NCBI RefSeq assembly: GCF_010731875.1
Contig: NZ_AP022595.1
Location: forward strand, 4,764,256-4,828,255
DNA length: 64,000 nt
Source: Mycolicibacterium sarraceniae
GTDB lineage: Bacteria; Actinomycetota; Actinomycetes; Mycobacteriales; Mycobacteriaceae
Direction of reading: 5' to 3'
This document shows, piece by piece, positions 1 through 9,830 of the stretch. Made by a program: the position numbers and the translations under genes. How positions within the stretch are numbered: the first letter of the stretch is position 1; each line of letters begins with the position of its first letter. The notes under the pieces are model-generated. The model searched no databases and was not told the DNA's origin. It was given only the letters and a program-made list of their open reading frames with translations.

Positions 1-33
1 GTCCGGCGCGCCCATTATCGGGAATCCATCCAC
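1..33 (-). CDS. amt: Ammonium transporter Amt, 5' end only (partial)
   Basis: Only the first 11 codons lie in the window, starting GTG at 33 and running off the left edge. They read V-D-G-F-P-I-M-G-A-P-D, which matches the start of mycobacterial Amt (MDxFPIMGxPD). A good ribosome binding site, GGAGAT, sits about 7 bases upstream (44-41 region on the minus strand). Amt is a membrane ammonium channel, normally followed by glnB and glnD. The position directly downstream of ftsY agrees with the mycobacterial gene order. Identification rests on a very short peptide plus synteny. Confidence 0.6.
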   Translation of the reverse strand, partial: MDGFPIMGAPD

Positions 34-125
34 TCGCAGTATCTCCTTCACCCATGCCACGGTTAGGCACCGTTGACCTAGGCCATGACAATGCGCAGTA
101 GTTGTTTCAGCTACGACGCCTAGGT

Positions 126-173
126 GTTTCGCGCGTGTGAACGGATTGACTGTCTTCGTTTCGCGGGTGTTAA
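126..173. promoter_or_regulatory. Tandem candidate GlnR boxes upstream of amt
   Basis: Read on the minus strand there are two boxes, TTAAC-N6-GAAAC (173-158) and TTCAC-N6-GAAAC (141-126). Each fits the actinobacterial GlnR pattern GTnAC-N6-GAAAC at 9 of 10 defined positions, and they are spaced 32 bases apart, about three helical turns. They lie 95-140 bases upstream of the amt start. GlnR control of amt-glnB-glnD under nitrogen limitation is established in mycobacteria; assigning these boxes to GlnR is inference. Confidence 0.5.
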
Positions 174-175
174 GT

Positions 176-209
176 CCCGCAATTGGCCCCGCTCAGAAGG
201 GATTGCGGG
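176..209 (-). terminator. Hairpin directly after ftsY
   Basis: CCCGCAAT (176-183) and ATTGCGGG (202-209) form a perfect 8-bp stem with an 18-base loop, immediately following the ftsY stop codon (TAA at 212-210). There is no strong T-run, as is usual for mycobacterial intrinsic terminators. It would separate ftsY from amt. Confidence 0.5.
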
Positions 210-1565
210 TTATCCGAGTAGCGCGTCTACGAACGCTGCCGCCTCGAATGGCGCCAGATCGTCGGGCCCTTCGCCCAATCCGACAAGCTTCACCGGGACG
301 CCCAGTTCGTGCTGGACGCGGAAGACGATGCCGCCCTTGGCCGTGCCGTCGAGTTTGGTCAGCACCACACCGGTGATGTCGACGACCTCAGCGAACACCC
401 GCGCCTGTGCCAGGCCGTTCTGACCGATGGTCGCGTCGAGCACCAGCAGCACCTCATCGACGGCAGCGCGCTTGCTGACCACCCGCTTGACCTTGCCGAG
501 CTCGTCCATCAGGCCGGTCTTGGTGTGCAGTCGCCCGGCCGTGTCGATGACGACGACATCGGCCCCGGTCGCGATGCCCTTGTCCACCGAATCGAAGGCC
601 ACCGACGCCGGGTCGGCGCCTTCTGCGCCACGAACCACCTCGGCGCCGACCCGCGATGCCCAGCTCTGCAGCTGGTCGGCGGCGGCCGCCCGGAACGTGT
701 CGGCGGCGCCGAGCACGACCCGGCGTCCATCGGCGACCAAGACCCGGGCCAACTTGCCGACGGTGGTGGTCTTGCCGGTCCCGTTGACGCCCACGACCAG
801 CAGCACCGACGGCTTGTTGGCGTGCGGCAGGGCCTTGATCGAGCGGTCCAGGCCGGGGTTGAGCTCGGCGATCAACACGTCGCGCAGCACCGCGCGGGCT
901 TCGGCCTCGGTGCGTACGGTCGCGGCAGCCAGCCGGCTGCGCAGCTGCTCGATCACCGAAGCGGTCACGACGGGCCCGAGATCGGCGATCAGCAGGGTGT
1001 CCTCGACCTCTTCCCAGGACGCCTCATCGAGGTCGCCGCCGCCGAGCAGGCCCAGCATGCCGCGGCCCAGCGCGTTCTGCGATTTGGCGAGCCGCCCGCG
1101 CAGGCGCTCCAGGCGGCCTTCGGCTGGGGCGATGGCGTCGAGGGCGGGGGCGGCGGGTGTGACCGGCGGCGGCGCTGGCGCCTCCGGCTCGACGGGCGGG
1201 GCGGGCGGGGCTACCGGCGCTTCGGGGGCTACCTCGGTGACAGGCTCCTCGCGCACCTCCGGCTCGGGCAGCCGCACATCGGCGATCGGACGCTTGACCG
1301 AGTCGCGCGGCAACGCTGCGTCGTCACCGACGCCCGGCAGGCCGGTGACGTCCGCCGTGGGCGGTGCGGGCGGGGTCGGTGCCGACGAGCTGAACGAAAT
1401 GCCCGTCGAGGCGGTGTATCCACCGGATCGGTCGATCGGTGCGGGAGTCTCTGAGCTGGGGCGCAGACTGATCTGACGCCGCCGGAACCGCACCAGCCCG
1501 ACGACGATTGCAGCGATGAGCAGGACGGCGATGACCGCTATAGCGATCCAGAGACCCTCTGACAC
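210..1565 (-). CDS. ftsY: Signal recognition particle receptor FtsY
   Basis: FtsY is the membrane-associated GTPase that receives ribosome-SRP complexes and delivers them to the Sec translocon. The 451-residue protein begins with a membrane anchor (about residues 5-27), then a long Pro/Ala/Glu-rich linker (about 35-145), and ends with the SRP-type NG domain. GTPase motifs are visible: GVNGTGKTTTVGKLA near 259, DTFRAAAADQL near 289, DTAGRLH at 341 and TKLDGTAKGG near 403. The N-terminal transmembrane segment is typical of actinobacterial FtsY. The start is a GTG codon at 1565. The gene lies downstream of smc, as in other mycobacteria. Confidence 0.97.
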   Translation of the reverse strand: MSEGLWIAIAVIAVLLIAAIVVGLVRFRRRQISLRPSSETPAPIDRSGGYTASTGISFSSSAPTPPAPPTADVTGLPGVGDDAALPRDSVKRPIADVRLPEPEVREEPVTEVAPEAPVAPPAPPVEPEAPAPPPVTPAAPALDAIAPAEGRLERLRGRLAKSQNALGRGMLGLLGGGDLDEASWEEVEDTLLIADLGPVVTASVIEQLRSRLAAATVRTEAEARAVLRDVLIAELNPGLDRSIKALPHANKPSVLLVVGVNGTGKTTTVGKLARVLVADGRRVVLGAADTFRAAAADQLQSWASRVGAEVVRGAEGADPASVAFDSVDKGIATGADVVVIDTAGRLHTKTGLMDELGKVKRVVSKRAAVDEVLLVLDATIGQNGLAQARVFAEVVDITGVVLTKLDGTAKGGIVFRVQHELGVPVKLVGLGEGPDDLAPFEAAAFVDALLG

Positions 1566-1636
1566 CGTGCCATTGTTTCAGGGCTCGGTGCAGGCCCATA
1601 CGCCCCCTGGACGACGGGGCACCTAATGACGATGGA

Positions 1637-1870
1637 TCAGACCGCCGGACCGCCAGCGCCTCGTTGCCGTGCGTATCGCGATCCTTGCGCGTCTGGCCAA
1701 TCGCCTCCCGTGCCACGTCTGCCGCCCCACGTCTCGAACGCCGGTGACGTCGCGAGCCCAGCCGCAGCATCCACGGCCACCTCAGCACTGCTGGTTGCGG
1801 CATGAAACACCTCGCGGACCTCGCCGGCATGCCAGCGTTCGATATCACCGATAGTGAGGGGCATGGCCAC
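1637..1870 (-). pseudogene. Remnant of a mycobacterial hydrolase-family N-terminal helical domain
   Basis: The frame opening at 1870 reads M-A-MPLTIGDIERW...FHAATSS...FETWGG, the characteristic helical N-terminus of a paralogous family of mycobacterial proteins (Rv0025/Rv0739-like, often with hydrolase C-termini). At about 1721-1728 the similarity jumps frame: GAADVAREAIGQTRKD, then THGNEALAV, continues in the neighbouring frame. A missing GC dinucleotide would restore it. The sequence then stops being family-like by about 1637, so the C-terminal part is gone. It sits between smc and ftsY. The family match is from memory of its consensus; the frame jump is directly visible. Confidence 0.5.
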
Positions 1871-2014
1871 TCAGAGATTCGGTCCGGCCAACGATTCGAC
1901 GTTAACGCGAAGCACCATCGCATCTCCTCCAGAACTGGCGGCCAATGGATACCAGCAAAGGCCGCGACACCACCGGCCGGTGGGATGAGCACGCACACCG
2001 GCTTCACCGTCGGA

Positions 2015-5000
2015 CTATCCGCCGCTGGCCGACACCAGCTCTTCGCCGCGCATCCGCTGCGAGATCACCGTGGTGATGCCGTCACCCTGCATCGTGACGC
2101 CGTAGAGCGCGTCAGCGATTTCCATCGTCGGCTTCTGGTGGGTGATGACGATCAGCTGTGACTGCGACCGCAGCTGCTCGAACAACCCGATCAACCGGCG
2201 CAGGTTCACATCGTCGAGGGCAGCTTCGACCTCGTCCATGACGTAGAAGGGCGATGGGCGGGCCCGGAAAATCGCCACCAGCATCGCCACCGCAGTCAAC
2301 GATTTCTCACCACCGGACAATAGCGAGAGGCGCTTGACCTTCTTGCCCGGCGGGCGGGCCTCCACCTCGACGCCAGTGGTGAGCAAATCATTGGGGTCGG
2401 TCAGCAGCAGCCGACCTTCACCGCCGGGGAACAACGCCGAGAAGACCTGTTCGAATTCACGCTCGACGTCGGCGTAGGCCTCAGCGAACACCTGCAGAAT
2501 CCGGGCATCGACATCGGAGATGACGTCGAGCAAGTCCTTGCGCGCGGCCTTGACGTCCTCAAGCTGGGTGGCCAGGAAGTTATAGCGTTCCTCCAGAGCC
2601 GCGAACTCTTCCAGCGCAAGGGGATTCACCCGACCCAGCTCGGCCAGCTCGCGTTCCGCACGTTTGGCACGGCGCTCCTGGGTCGGCCGGTCGAACACCA
2701 TCGGTGCGGGCGCGGTGACCTGCTCGCCGCGCTCCTTGGCCTGTTCGTATTCGGCCATCTCCAGCTCCGACGGCGGCAGCGACACATCGGGGCCATACTC
2801 GGCGATCAGATCGTCGGCGGTCATACCGAATTGCTCGAGCACCATGCCCTCGAGCTGTTCGATTCGCATGGCGGCTTGGGCCTTGGCCACCTCGTCGCGA
2901 TGCAGCGAGTCGGTCAGCGCGGTGATCCGGCTGTTCAGTGCGGTCACTTCTTCGCGAGCAGCGGTCATCGCGGCGGCCCGTTCCTGGCGCTCTGCGGCGA
3001 GGCTGTCGCGGCGGCGGGACGCGGCGGCGACAACACCAGCCAACCGCTCGGCGACGCGGCGGCCGGAGTCGGCCACCGCGGCCGCCACCGCGGCGGCATG
3101 CTCGCGGGCAGCGCGGGCGCGCTGCGCGCGAACCCGCGCCTCCCGCTCGGCAACCGCGGCGCGGCGGAGTGAATCCGCACGCCCGCGAACGGCATTCGCG
3201 CGTTCCTCGGCGGTCCGCACCGCCAGCCGCACCTCTACCTCGACGGCACGGGCTTCTTCAGCCGCGGCCTGCATGTACTGGCGATCCACCGGCTCGTCAT
3301 CGACGGCCGTCTGGTCGTCTTGCGCTGTGGCCAGCCGGTTCTCGAGCTCGGTGAGCTCCTGGACCGTCTGCAGCCGGCTGGCCTCCAGCTCGCCGCGTTG
3401 GGCCAGCTGGCGGCGCCACTCCTCCTCGGCCGCTCGGGCTTCCTGCCCGAGCCGGCCGAGCTGCTCGTAGATCGCTGAAATCGCGGCATCGGATTCGTTG
3501 AGCGCGGCCAGGGCCTCCTCGGCGGCCTCCTGGCGGTTGCCCTGCTCAGCCAGCGCGCCGGTCAGTGCTGCCGACAGCTCGTCGACCAGCGTCTCGGAAG
3601 CAGCGAGTTCGGTTCTGGCCTTGTCGATTTCGCCAGCGATCTCCAGTGTGCTGGGCTTGCGGTCAGAGCCTCCGCTGACCCAGCCCGCGCCCACCAGGTC
3701 GCCGTCACGCGTCACCGCACGAAGCGTCGGACGCGCGGATACCAGATCGAGCGCCGCACCCAGGTCGCCCACGACGGCGACATCGGATAGCATCGCGGTC
3801 ATCGCACCCTGAAGGCGCTGCGGCGCCTCGATCAGATCCAGCGCCCAGGTCACGCCGTCGGGCAACGCACCGGCCGGCCGCGCCGTTATCGGCCAGTCCC
3901 CCAACACGATTGCGGCCCGGCCGCCGTCGGCGTCCTTGAGCGCGCGCACCGCGGAGCGGGCGGCGGAGGAGTCATCAGCGGCCACCGCGTCGGCGGCTGC
4001 GCCCAGCACCGTCGCCAACGCCCCCTCGTAGCCCGAGCGCACCCGAACCAGTTTGGCGATGGTTCCGAAAAGCCCTGCGCCACTGTGATTCTGAGTCAGC
4101 CATGCCGAACCGTCTTTACGTTCCAACCCGACGGAGAGCGCATCGATGCGCGCTCGTAATGAGGCGACCTGCCGCTCGGCGGCGCGCTCGGCGGACTGCA
4201 ATTCGGCCACCCGCTCATCGGCCAACCGCAGTGCGGTGATCGAGCGATCGTGTTGTTCGTCGAGCCCGACCTCACCCTGATCGAGCTCACCGACGCGGCC
4301 CTGCACGGTCTCGAACTCGGCCCTGGCGTGCTCAGTTCGGGCCCCGGCCTCCTCGATCGCAGTGGTCAGTCGCGCCACCCCGTCGTCGATGGACTCGACC
4401 CGGGCACGCAAGGTGTCAACCTGTCCGGACAACCGGGCCAAGCCTTCGCGGCGGTCGGCTTCGGCGCGCACGGCCGCCATGTGTGCGCGTTCGGCTTCGG
4501 TGGCCGCGCGTTCGCGTTCACCGAGCTCGGCGCGGGCGACCTCGAGCCGGGACTGGGCTTCGGCCAGCTCGGCCAGCAGCTCCCGCTCCCGGGCCGCGAC
4601 CTCGTCGGCCTCGGCTTCCAGGGCGTCGGGGTCCGGGCCGGTGCCCGCGGCGGGTTCGGCATCCAGGTATTGCGCGCGCTCGCTGGCGATGCGGACCGTG
4701 GCGCTGACCCGCTCGGCCAGCGCGGACAGCCGGAACCATGCCTGCTGGGCGGCGTCGGTGCGTTCGGACAGCGTGGCCACGGCGGCCTCGTGGGCGGTCA
4801 GCGCCTCGGTGGCCACCACGAGGCGGGTCGCGGCTTCGTCGTGCTCGCGGCGCAGCATGGTCTCGGTGTTATCGGCGCCGGCGAACTCGGCCCGGCGGAC
4901 CACCAGATCATCGGCGGCCAGCCGCAGCCGGGCGTCGCGCAGATCGGCCTGGATGGTCTGGGCGCGTCGCGCCATCTCCGCCTGGCGGCCCAGTGGTTTG

Positions 5001-5605
5001 AGCTGGCGGCGCAGCTCGGTGGTCAGATCGGTGAGCCGGGCCAGGTTGGCCGCCATCGAATCCAGCTTCCGGACCGCCTTTTCCTTGCGTTTGCGGTGCT
5101 TGAGCACACCGGCGGCCTCTTCGATGAAGGCCCGGCGGTCTTCGGGCCGTGACTCGAGGATCTGCGAGAGCCGGCCCTGGCCGACGATGACGTGCATCTC
5201 GCGGCCGATACCGGAGTCGCTCAACAGCTCCTGGACGTCCATCAGCCGGCAGCCGCTGCCGTTGATCTCGTACTCACCGGCACCGTCGCGGAACATCCGG
5301 CGAGTAATCGAGACCTCGGCGTACTCGATGGGCAGCGCATTGTCGGAGTTATCGATGGTCAGCGTGACCTCGGCACGCCCGAGCGGCGCTCGCGACGAGG
5401 TGCCGGCGAAGATGACATCCTCCATCTTGCCGCCGCGCAGGGTCTTGGCGCCCTGCTCGCCCATCACCCAGGCCAGCGCGTCGACGACATTGGATTTGCC
5501 GGAGCCGTTGGGGCCGACCACGCAGGTGATGCCCGGCTCGAAGCGCAGAGTCGTCGGCGATGCGAAGGATTTGAAGCCCTTCAGCGTCAGACTCTTGAGG
5601 TACAC
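2015..5605 (-). CDS. smc: Chromosome segregation ATPase Smc
   Basis: Smc is the condensin ATPase that organises and separates the chromosome with ScpA/ScpB. The 1196-residue protein has an N-terminal Walker A ([10 protein letters not shown], about residue 33), two long coiled coils, a central hinge with the [12 protein letters not shown] stretch, and the C-terminal signature LSLLSGGEK followed by Walker B ([12 protein letters not shown]). I chose GTG at 5605, giving [14 protein letters not shown] as in relatives. An in-frame TTG at 5614 is possible, but AAGG (about 11 bases before the GTG) is too close to it to serve as its ribosome binding site. Confidence 0.97.
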   Translation of the reverse strand: MYLKSLTLKGFKSFASPTTLRFEPGITCVVGPNGSGKSNVVDALAWVMGEQGAKTLRGGKMEDVIFAGTSSRAPLGRAEVTLTIDNSDNALPIEYAEVSITRRMFRDGAGEYEINGSGCRLMDVQELLSDSGIGREMHVIVGQGRLSQILESRPEDRRAFIEEAAGVLKHRKRKEKAVRKLDSMAANLARLTDLTTELRRQLKPLGRQAEMARRAQTIQADLRDARLRLAADDLVVRRAEFAGADNTETMLRREHDEAATRLVVATEALTAHEAAVATLSERTDAAQQAWFRLSALAERVSATVRIASERAQYLDAEPAAGTGPDPDALEAEADEVAARERELLAELAEAQSRLEVARAELGERERAATEAERAHMAAVRAEADRREGLARLSGQVDTLRARVESIDDGVARLTTAIEEAGARTEHARAEFETVQGRVGELDQGEVGLDEQHDRSITALRLADERVAELQSAERAAERQVASLRARIDALSVGLERKDGSAWLTQNHSGAGLFGTIAKLVRVRSGYEGALATVLGAAADAVAADDSSAARSAVRALKDADGGRAAIVLGDWPITARPAGALPDGVTWALDLIEAPQRLQGAMTAMLSDVAVVGDLGAALDLVSARPTLRAVTRDGDLVGAGWVSGGSDRKPSTLEIAGEIDKARTELAASETLVDELSAALTGALAEQGNRQEAAEEALAALNESDAAISAIYEQLGRLGQEARAAEEEWRRQLAQRGELEASRLQTVQELTELENRLATAQDDQTAVDDEPVDRQYMQAAAEEARAVEVEVRLAVRTAEERANAVRGRADSLRRAAVAEREARVRAQRARAAREHAAAVAAAVADSGRRVAERLAGVVAAASRRRDSLAAERQERAAAMTAAREEVTALNSRITALTDSLHRDEVAKAQAAMRIEQLEGMVLEQFGMTADDLIAEYGPDVSLPPSELEMAEYEQAKERGEQVTAPAPMVFDRPTQERRAKRAERELAELGRVNPLALEEFAALEERYNFLATQLEDVKAARKDLLDVISDVDARILQVFAEAYADVEREFEQVFSALFPGGEGRLLLTDPNDLLTTGVEVEARPPGKKVKRLSLLSGGEKSLTAVAMLVAIFRARPSPFYVMDEVEAALDDVNLRRLIGLFEQLRSQSQLIVITHQKPTMEIADALYGVTMQGDGITTVISQRMRGEELVSASGG

Positions 5606-5714
5606 GGGGTGCAACCTTACCGGCGCAGGAGGGCCTGTTCGCGCAACCGTGCTGCGTGGTTAACGTCTTCCCAGACGTTCATCACCCAGCGGTTGCTTCC
5701 GAACAGGCGGGGCT

Positions 5715-5734
5715 GAAGTGACGAATGTTACTTC
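5715..5734. promoter_or_regulatory. Palindrome between acyP and smc
   Basis: GAAGTGAC-GAAT-GTTACTTC is an inverted repeat with 7 of 8 arm positions complementary, in the 135-bp gap upstream of smc. It could be an operator or a weak terminator for acyP. No known regulator motif is recognised. Confidence 0.3.
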
Positions 5735-5740
5735 TGGGGC

Positions 5741-6022
5741 TTACTTTTCGACAAAACCGCGCAGCGTCTCACCGGCAGCTGACCAGTCGGCGATCACGGT
5801 GTCGACATGACCGGGCGTCGTTCCGCCCCGCAACAGCTCCAATAACCGCTCGCCGGCCGCGCGGGAACCCTGCGCCACGACCAGCACCCGCCCGTCGGCC
5901 TGGTTGCTCGCGTAGCCCGTCAGGCCTAGCTCCAGGGCCCGCGACCGCGTCCACCAGCGGAAACCCACGCCCTGCACGTGGCCGTGCACCCAGGCGGTCA
6001 GCCGGACGTCAGGTCCGGCCAA
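5741..6022 (-). CDS. acyP: Acylphosphatase
   Basis: A small cytoplasmic enzyme that hydrolyses acyl phosphates. The 93-residue product carries the acylphosphatase signature VHGHVQGVGFRWWT, whose Arg binds phosphate, and the later G-x-A-S-N motif (GYASNQADG) holding the catalytic Asn. The chosen start is TTG at 6022. It is preceded by AGGTGG at the right distance and gives the same length I recall for the M. tuberculosis protein. An ATG at 6046 would add eight unsupported residues. The gene overlaps the end of the OsmC-like gene by 14 bases, so the two are probably cotranslated. Confidence 0.92.
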   Translation of the reverse strand: MAGPDVRLTAWVHGHVQGVGFRWWTRSRALELGLTGYASNQADGRVLVVAQGSRAAGERLLELLRGGTTPGHVDTVIADWSAAGETLRGFVEK

Positions 6023-6425
6023 CGTCGGCCACCTCGAACTGGACATCGGTGCCGGATTTGAGAGTGCGCCCCACGGTGCAGACCTGTTCGATCGCCCGGT
6101 TGACCACCACCACCAGGCGTTCAACGTCCTCGGCGGACAGTCCGGACAGATCGATCTCGAGCTTCTCCTCGAGCAGCGGGTAACGCTCCTGCTCCCGGTC
6201 GGCCGGCCCGGAGACTCTGATCACGGCCGGGTAGTCATCGCCCAGCCGGCGGCGCAGCGGCTGATCGCTGCTCAGCCCGCTACAGCCGGCCAGTGCGACC
6301 TTGAGCAGCTCACCGGGGGTGAAGACGCCCTCGTCGGTCTCCGAACCGATCAGCACCTCAGCCCCGCGACTGCTACGCCCGGTATAGCGCCGCACGCCGG
6401 TGCGTTCCACCCACAGATCGGTCAT
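6009..6425 (-). CDS. OsmC/Ohr-family protein (Rv2923c-like)
   Basis: A 138-residue OsmC-family protein; members are thiol peroxidases or of unknown substrate. The family core is visible (FTPGELLKVALAGCSGLSSD, then VNRAIEQVCTVGRTLKSG). The two cysteines of classical OsmC enzymes correspond to the Cys in LAGCSG and the Cys in EQVCTVG, so peroxidase activity is plausible but not shown. The ATG at 6425 is preceded by AGGAGCG. A longer frame to 6464 adds residues that relatives lack. It lies in the fpg-osmC-acyP-smc gene string. Confidence 0.88.
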   Translation of the reverse strand: MTDLWVERTGVRRYTGRSSRGAEVLIGSETDEGVFTPGELLKVALAGCSGLSSDQPLRRRLGDDYPAVIRVSGPADREQERYPLLEEKLEIDLSGLSAEDVERLVVVVNRAIEQVCTVGRTLKSGTDVQFEVADVGRT

Positions 6426-6456
6426 ATGCCGTGCGCTCCTTTGGTCGGTGCTGTCT

Positions 6457-7297
6457 TCAACCACGCGGACGCGGCTGGCATTTCGGGCAGTAGTACGACG
6501 AGCGATTCATGAACTTGTCCCGGCGGATTGCCGTGCCACAGCGCGGGCAGGGCAGATCCTCGCGGCCGTAGACGTTCAGCGACCGGTCGAAGTAACCCGA
6601 CTGGCCGTTGACGTTGACGTAGAGCGAATCGAAGGACGTGCCACCCTGCCCCAGCGCCTCACGCATCACCTCGGTGGCCGCGTCGAGCAGCTCGCCGAGC
6701 TCGCGGCGCGTCAGCTTCTCGGCCAGTCGGGCGCCGTTGATCTTGGCCCGCCACAGCGACTCGTCGGCGTAGATGTTGCCGACGCCGGAGACCACGGTTT
6801 GATCGAGCAGCTGCCGCTTGATCTCAGAGTGCTTGCGGCGCAACACCGTAACAACGGTCTCGCGATCGAAGAGCGGGTCAAGCGGGTCGCGAGCGATGTG
6901 GGCCACCGGCTCGGGGACCCGGCTGCCGTCGACCACGACAACATCGGCCAGCTGCCACCCGCCGAAGGTGCGCTGGTCGACGAAACTGAGCGGGGTGCCG
7001 TCGTCGAGCACCGCCGCAATCCGCAGATGGTTGGTGTTGGGGATTTCGCCGAGCAGCATCTGCCCGCTCATCCCCAGGTGGATCACCAGAGCGGTGTCAT
7101 CGGAGAGGTTGAGCCACAAGTACTTTCCGCGCCGATCTGTGTCGATGATCTTCGCATCGAGCAGCCGAGCGGTCAGATCGGCCGCACCCGCTTCATGTCG
7201 GCGCACCGCGCGCGGATGGTGCACGCGCACCGCGGTTATCGTCTTGCCGGCCACGTGGGCTTGTAGGCCGCGCCGGACGACCTCGACCTCCGGCAGT

Positions 7298-7305
<8 letters not shown>
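6457..7305 (-). CDS. mutM: Formamidopyrimidine-DNA glycosylase (Fpg/MutM)
   Basis: A base-excision repair enzyme that removes 8-oxoguanine and formamidopyrimidines and nicks the abasic site. The 282-residue protein starts PELPEVEVV, with the catalytic N-terminal Pro and Glu after Met removal. It contains [10 protein letters not shown], the H2TH region GNIYADE, and a C-terminal zinc finger CPRCG...CPKC with all four cysteines. The start at 7305 is fixed by the required M-P-E-L-P; the open frame upstream belongs to rnc. It overlaps the end of rnc by 8 bases, indicating coupled expression. Confidence 0.96.
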
Positions 7306-7998
<693 letters not shown>

Positions 7999-8002
<4 letters not shown>

Positions 8003-8604
8003 GAAGCGCCGGCCCCCCGCCCGGGGTTGTTCCCCTCGTCTGCGGCGGGAAACATGTTCTTCAGCTTGGCAAAACGCGGGTCGATCTCGTCGTGGTGGTG
8101 GCCCGGTTCGGCACTCGACAACGGGACACCGCACCTCGTGCACAGCCCCGGGCAGTCCTCGGTGCACACCGGAGTAAACGGCAGGGCCAGGCCGACCGCA
8201 TCGACGATCGACTGTTCGAGGTCGATGGTCTGGTCGATGACGTGACCGACCTCGTCCTCCTCGGTCGTGGATTCCGTTGCGCTGTCGGGATAGGCGAACA
8301 GTTCGGTCAACGAGATTTCGACGTCACCGGTGAACGGCGTCAGGCACCGGGAGCATTCACCGCGGGTCGGCGCGTGCAGCGTGCCGGTGACCAGCACTCC
8401 CTCGGACACCGATTCCAGACGCAGATGCAGATTCACATCCGCACCGCGTTCGATCGCGATCAGGTCCAACCCGATTCGGGACGGGCTCGACACAGTCTCG
8501 CGCACCTCCAGCATGGAGCCGGGACGCCGTCCCAGCCGGGAGATATCGAACACCAGCGGCAACCGCGAGTTGGGCCTCATTCGGGCACTGCGTGACGTCG
8601 CCAT
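7999..8604 (-). CDS. DUF177 (YceD-family) protein, Rv2926c-like
   Basis: A 201-residue protein of the DUF177/YceD family, which in many bacteria accompanies ribosomal protein L32 and is linked to 23S rRNA or envelope functions; its exact role in mycobacteria is unknown. Family marks are [18 protein letters not shown] and a C-terminal [13 protein letters not shown] with paired cysteines likely to bind metal. The ATG at 8604 was chosen over one at 8580; neither has a strong ribosome binding site. It is cotranslated with rnc through a 4-base overlap. Confidence 0.85.
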
Positions 8605-8663
8605 GAAGTCAATCTTAAAACCCGGCGCGACCTGATTCAGCCAGTAGGCGCAGGCCGTGCCGT

Positions 8664-9401
8664 TCAGCGCTGCACGTAGTCGTGGGTCCCGGCGGCGGTC
8701 CGCAGCTGGTGACGACCCCTGCTGACGGAACGCAGAGTGCCGTTGAGGTAGTCCTCGAACTGGGCGAGTTTGTTGTCGACGTAGATATCGCACTCACCGC
8801 GCAGGCGGTCGGCTTCGGCGTGTGCGGTGTCGATCAACCGGGTCGCTTCGGCGTGCGCCGCCTGCACGACCTCGGTTTCGGAGACCAGCCGCTGCTGCTC
8901 CTTGATGCCTTCCTGAACAGCCTTCTCATAGGAAATGTTGCCGCTCTCCACCAGCCGGTCGGCCTCGGCCTTCGCCCTGCTGGTGGCCGCCTCGTACTCA
9001 CGCTTGGAGGTCGCCGCCAGACGGCTCGACTCCTCGCGGGCCTCGAGAACGGTGCGCTCGCTGTGCTGGCGGGCCTCGCCGACCATGCGGTCGGCCTGCG
9101 ATTTGGCATCCGCCAGCAGCCGGTCGGCCTCCGCGCGGGCATGGCTCAGCAGTGAGTCTGCCTCGGCGGCGGAGTTCGACACCATCGAATCGGAATGCTC
9201 TTTGGCCTCGCGCAGCAGTGAATCGCGGGCGTCCAGCACATCCTGGGCGTCGTCGAGCTCGCCGGGGATGGCGTCCTTGATGTCGTCGATGAGCTCCAGC
9301 ACGTCACCGCGCGGGACCACGCAACCAGCCGTCATCGGAACGCCGCGGGCCTCTTCGACAATCGCGCTCAACTCATCGAGCGCTTCAAAAACTCGGTACA
9401 C
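8664..9401 (-). CDS. sepIVA: Septation protein SepIVA (DivIVA-like coiled coil)
   Basis: SepIVA is an essential mycobacterial division regulator related to DivIVA. This 245-residue protein has a short N-terminal DivIVA-type segment (YRVFEALDELSAIVEEARG), then an almost continuous Ala/Glu/Arg-rich coiled coil from about residue 55 to 215 with repeats of the type AEADRLL, and a basic C-terminus. GTG start at 9401 follows AGGAGGGTGG. In M. tuberculosis the next gene upstream begins the PDIM/PGL locus; here it is a hemerythrin fossil and coaD. Confidence 0.92.
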   Translation of the reverse strand: MYRVFEALDELSAIVEEARGVPMTAGCVVPRGDVLELIDDIKDAIPGELDDAQDVLDARDSLLREAKEHSDSMVSNSAAEADSLLSHARAEADRLLADAKSQADRMVGEARQHSERTVLEAREESSRLAATSKREYEAATSRAKAEADRLVESGNISYEKAVQEGIKEQQRLVSETEVVQAAHAEATRLIDTAHAEADRLRGECDIYVDNKLAQFEDYLNGTLRSVSRGRHQLRTAAGTHDYVQR

Positions 9402-9582
9402 GGCGCCACCCTCCTGGGCGTAGTTGGTAGTGACTAGTGTGCCTGGTGTTACGCCTGTGACTGTGACGACATGCCGGTGTGTCGGAAAGACGTTGTTGGT
9501 AAGCGCACCGGTCAGAGGGCGTCCCGTCGGAGATTATGTCGGGCTGACGTCTACGGCGCGGGCAATCCGCCCAGTGGGCTCG

Positions 9583-9830
9583 CTACTTGATCGCCGCCGA
9601 AATCGCATCGCGGGCGCGGTCGAGCATCCGCGTGAGATCCGCGGCGTCCATGTCCATCTTCTCCAGGGCCGACAAGTCCTCCTTGGCCTGATGCTCTTCA
9701 GCAAGCAGGGCGTCGACGATACTGTCACCGTCGGTCACGTGGCCTTCGACTCCGAGGCGTGCCGAACCTCGTCGGACATGTCCTTGATCAGGTTGTGCTG
9801 GCGTTTGAGGAAATCGACAGCTTGGCCTGC
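9583..9830 (-). pseudogene. Hemerythrin-like (HHE) protein, internally deleted remnant
   Basis: Two pieces of a hemerythrin-like protein lie in different frames. The first, [19 protein letters not shown] (about 9826-9770), overlaps the 3' end of coaD and has no start codon. The second reads DGDSIVDALLAEEHQAKED...LDRARDAISAAIK and stops at 9583. The middle, which in relatives carries further His/Glu iron ligands, is missing, and the C-terminus is truncated. M. smegmatis has an intact hemerythrin-like gene (MSMEG_2415) at this position between coaD and sepIVA, as I recall. The deletion probably also altered the last codons of coaD. Confidence 0.6.

Noticed and set aside
4362-5663. 433-codon plus-strand open frame opposite smc
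   Set aside because: Ser/Arg-rich shadow of the Smc coding strand without domains.
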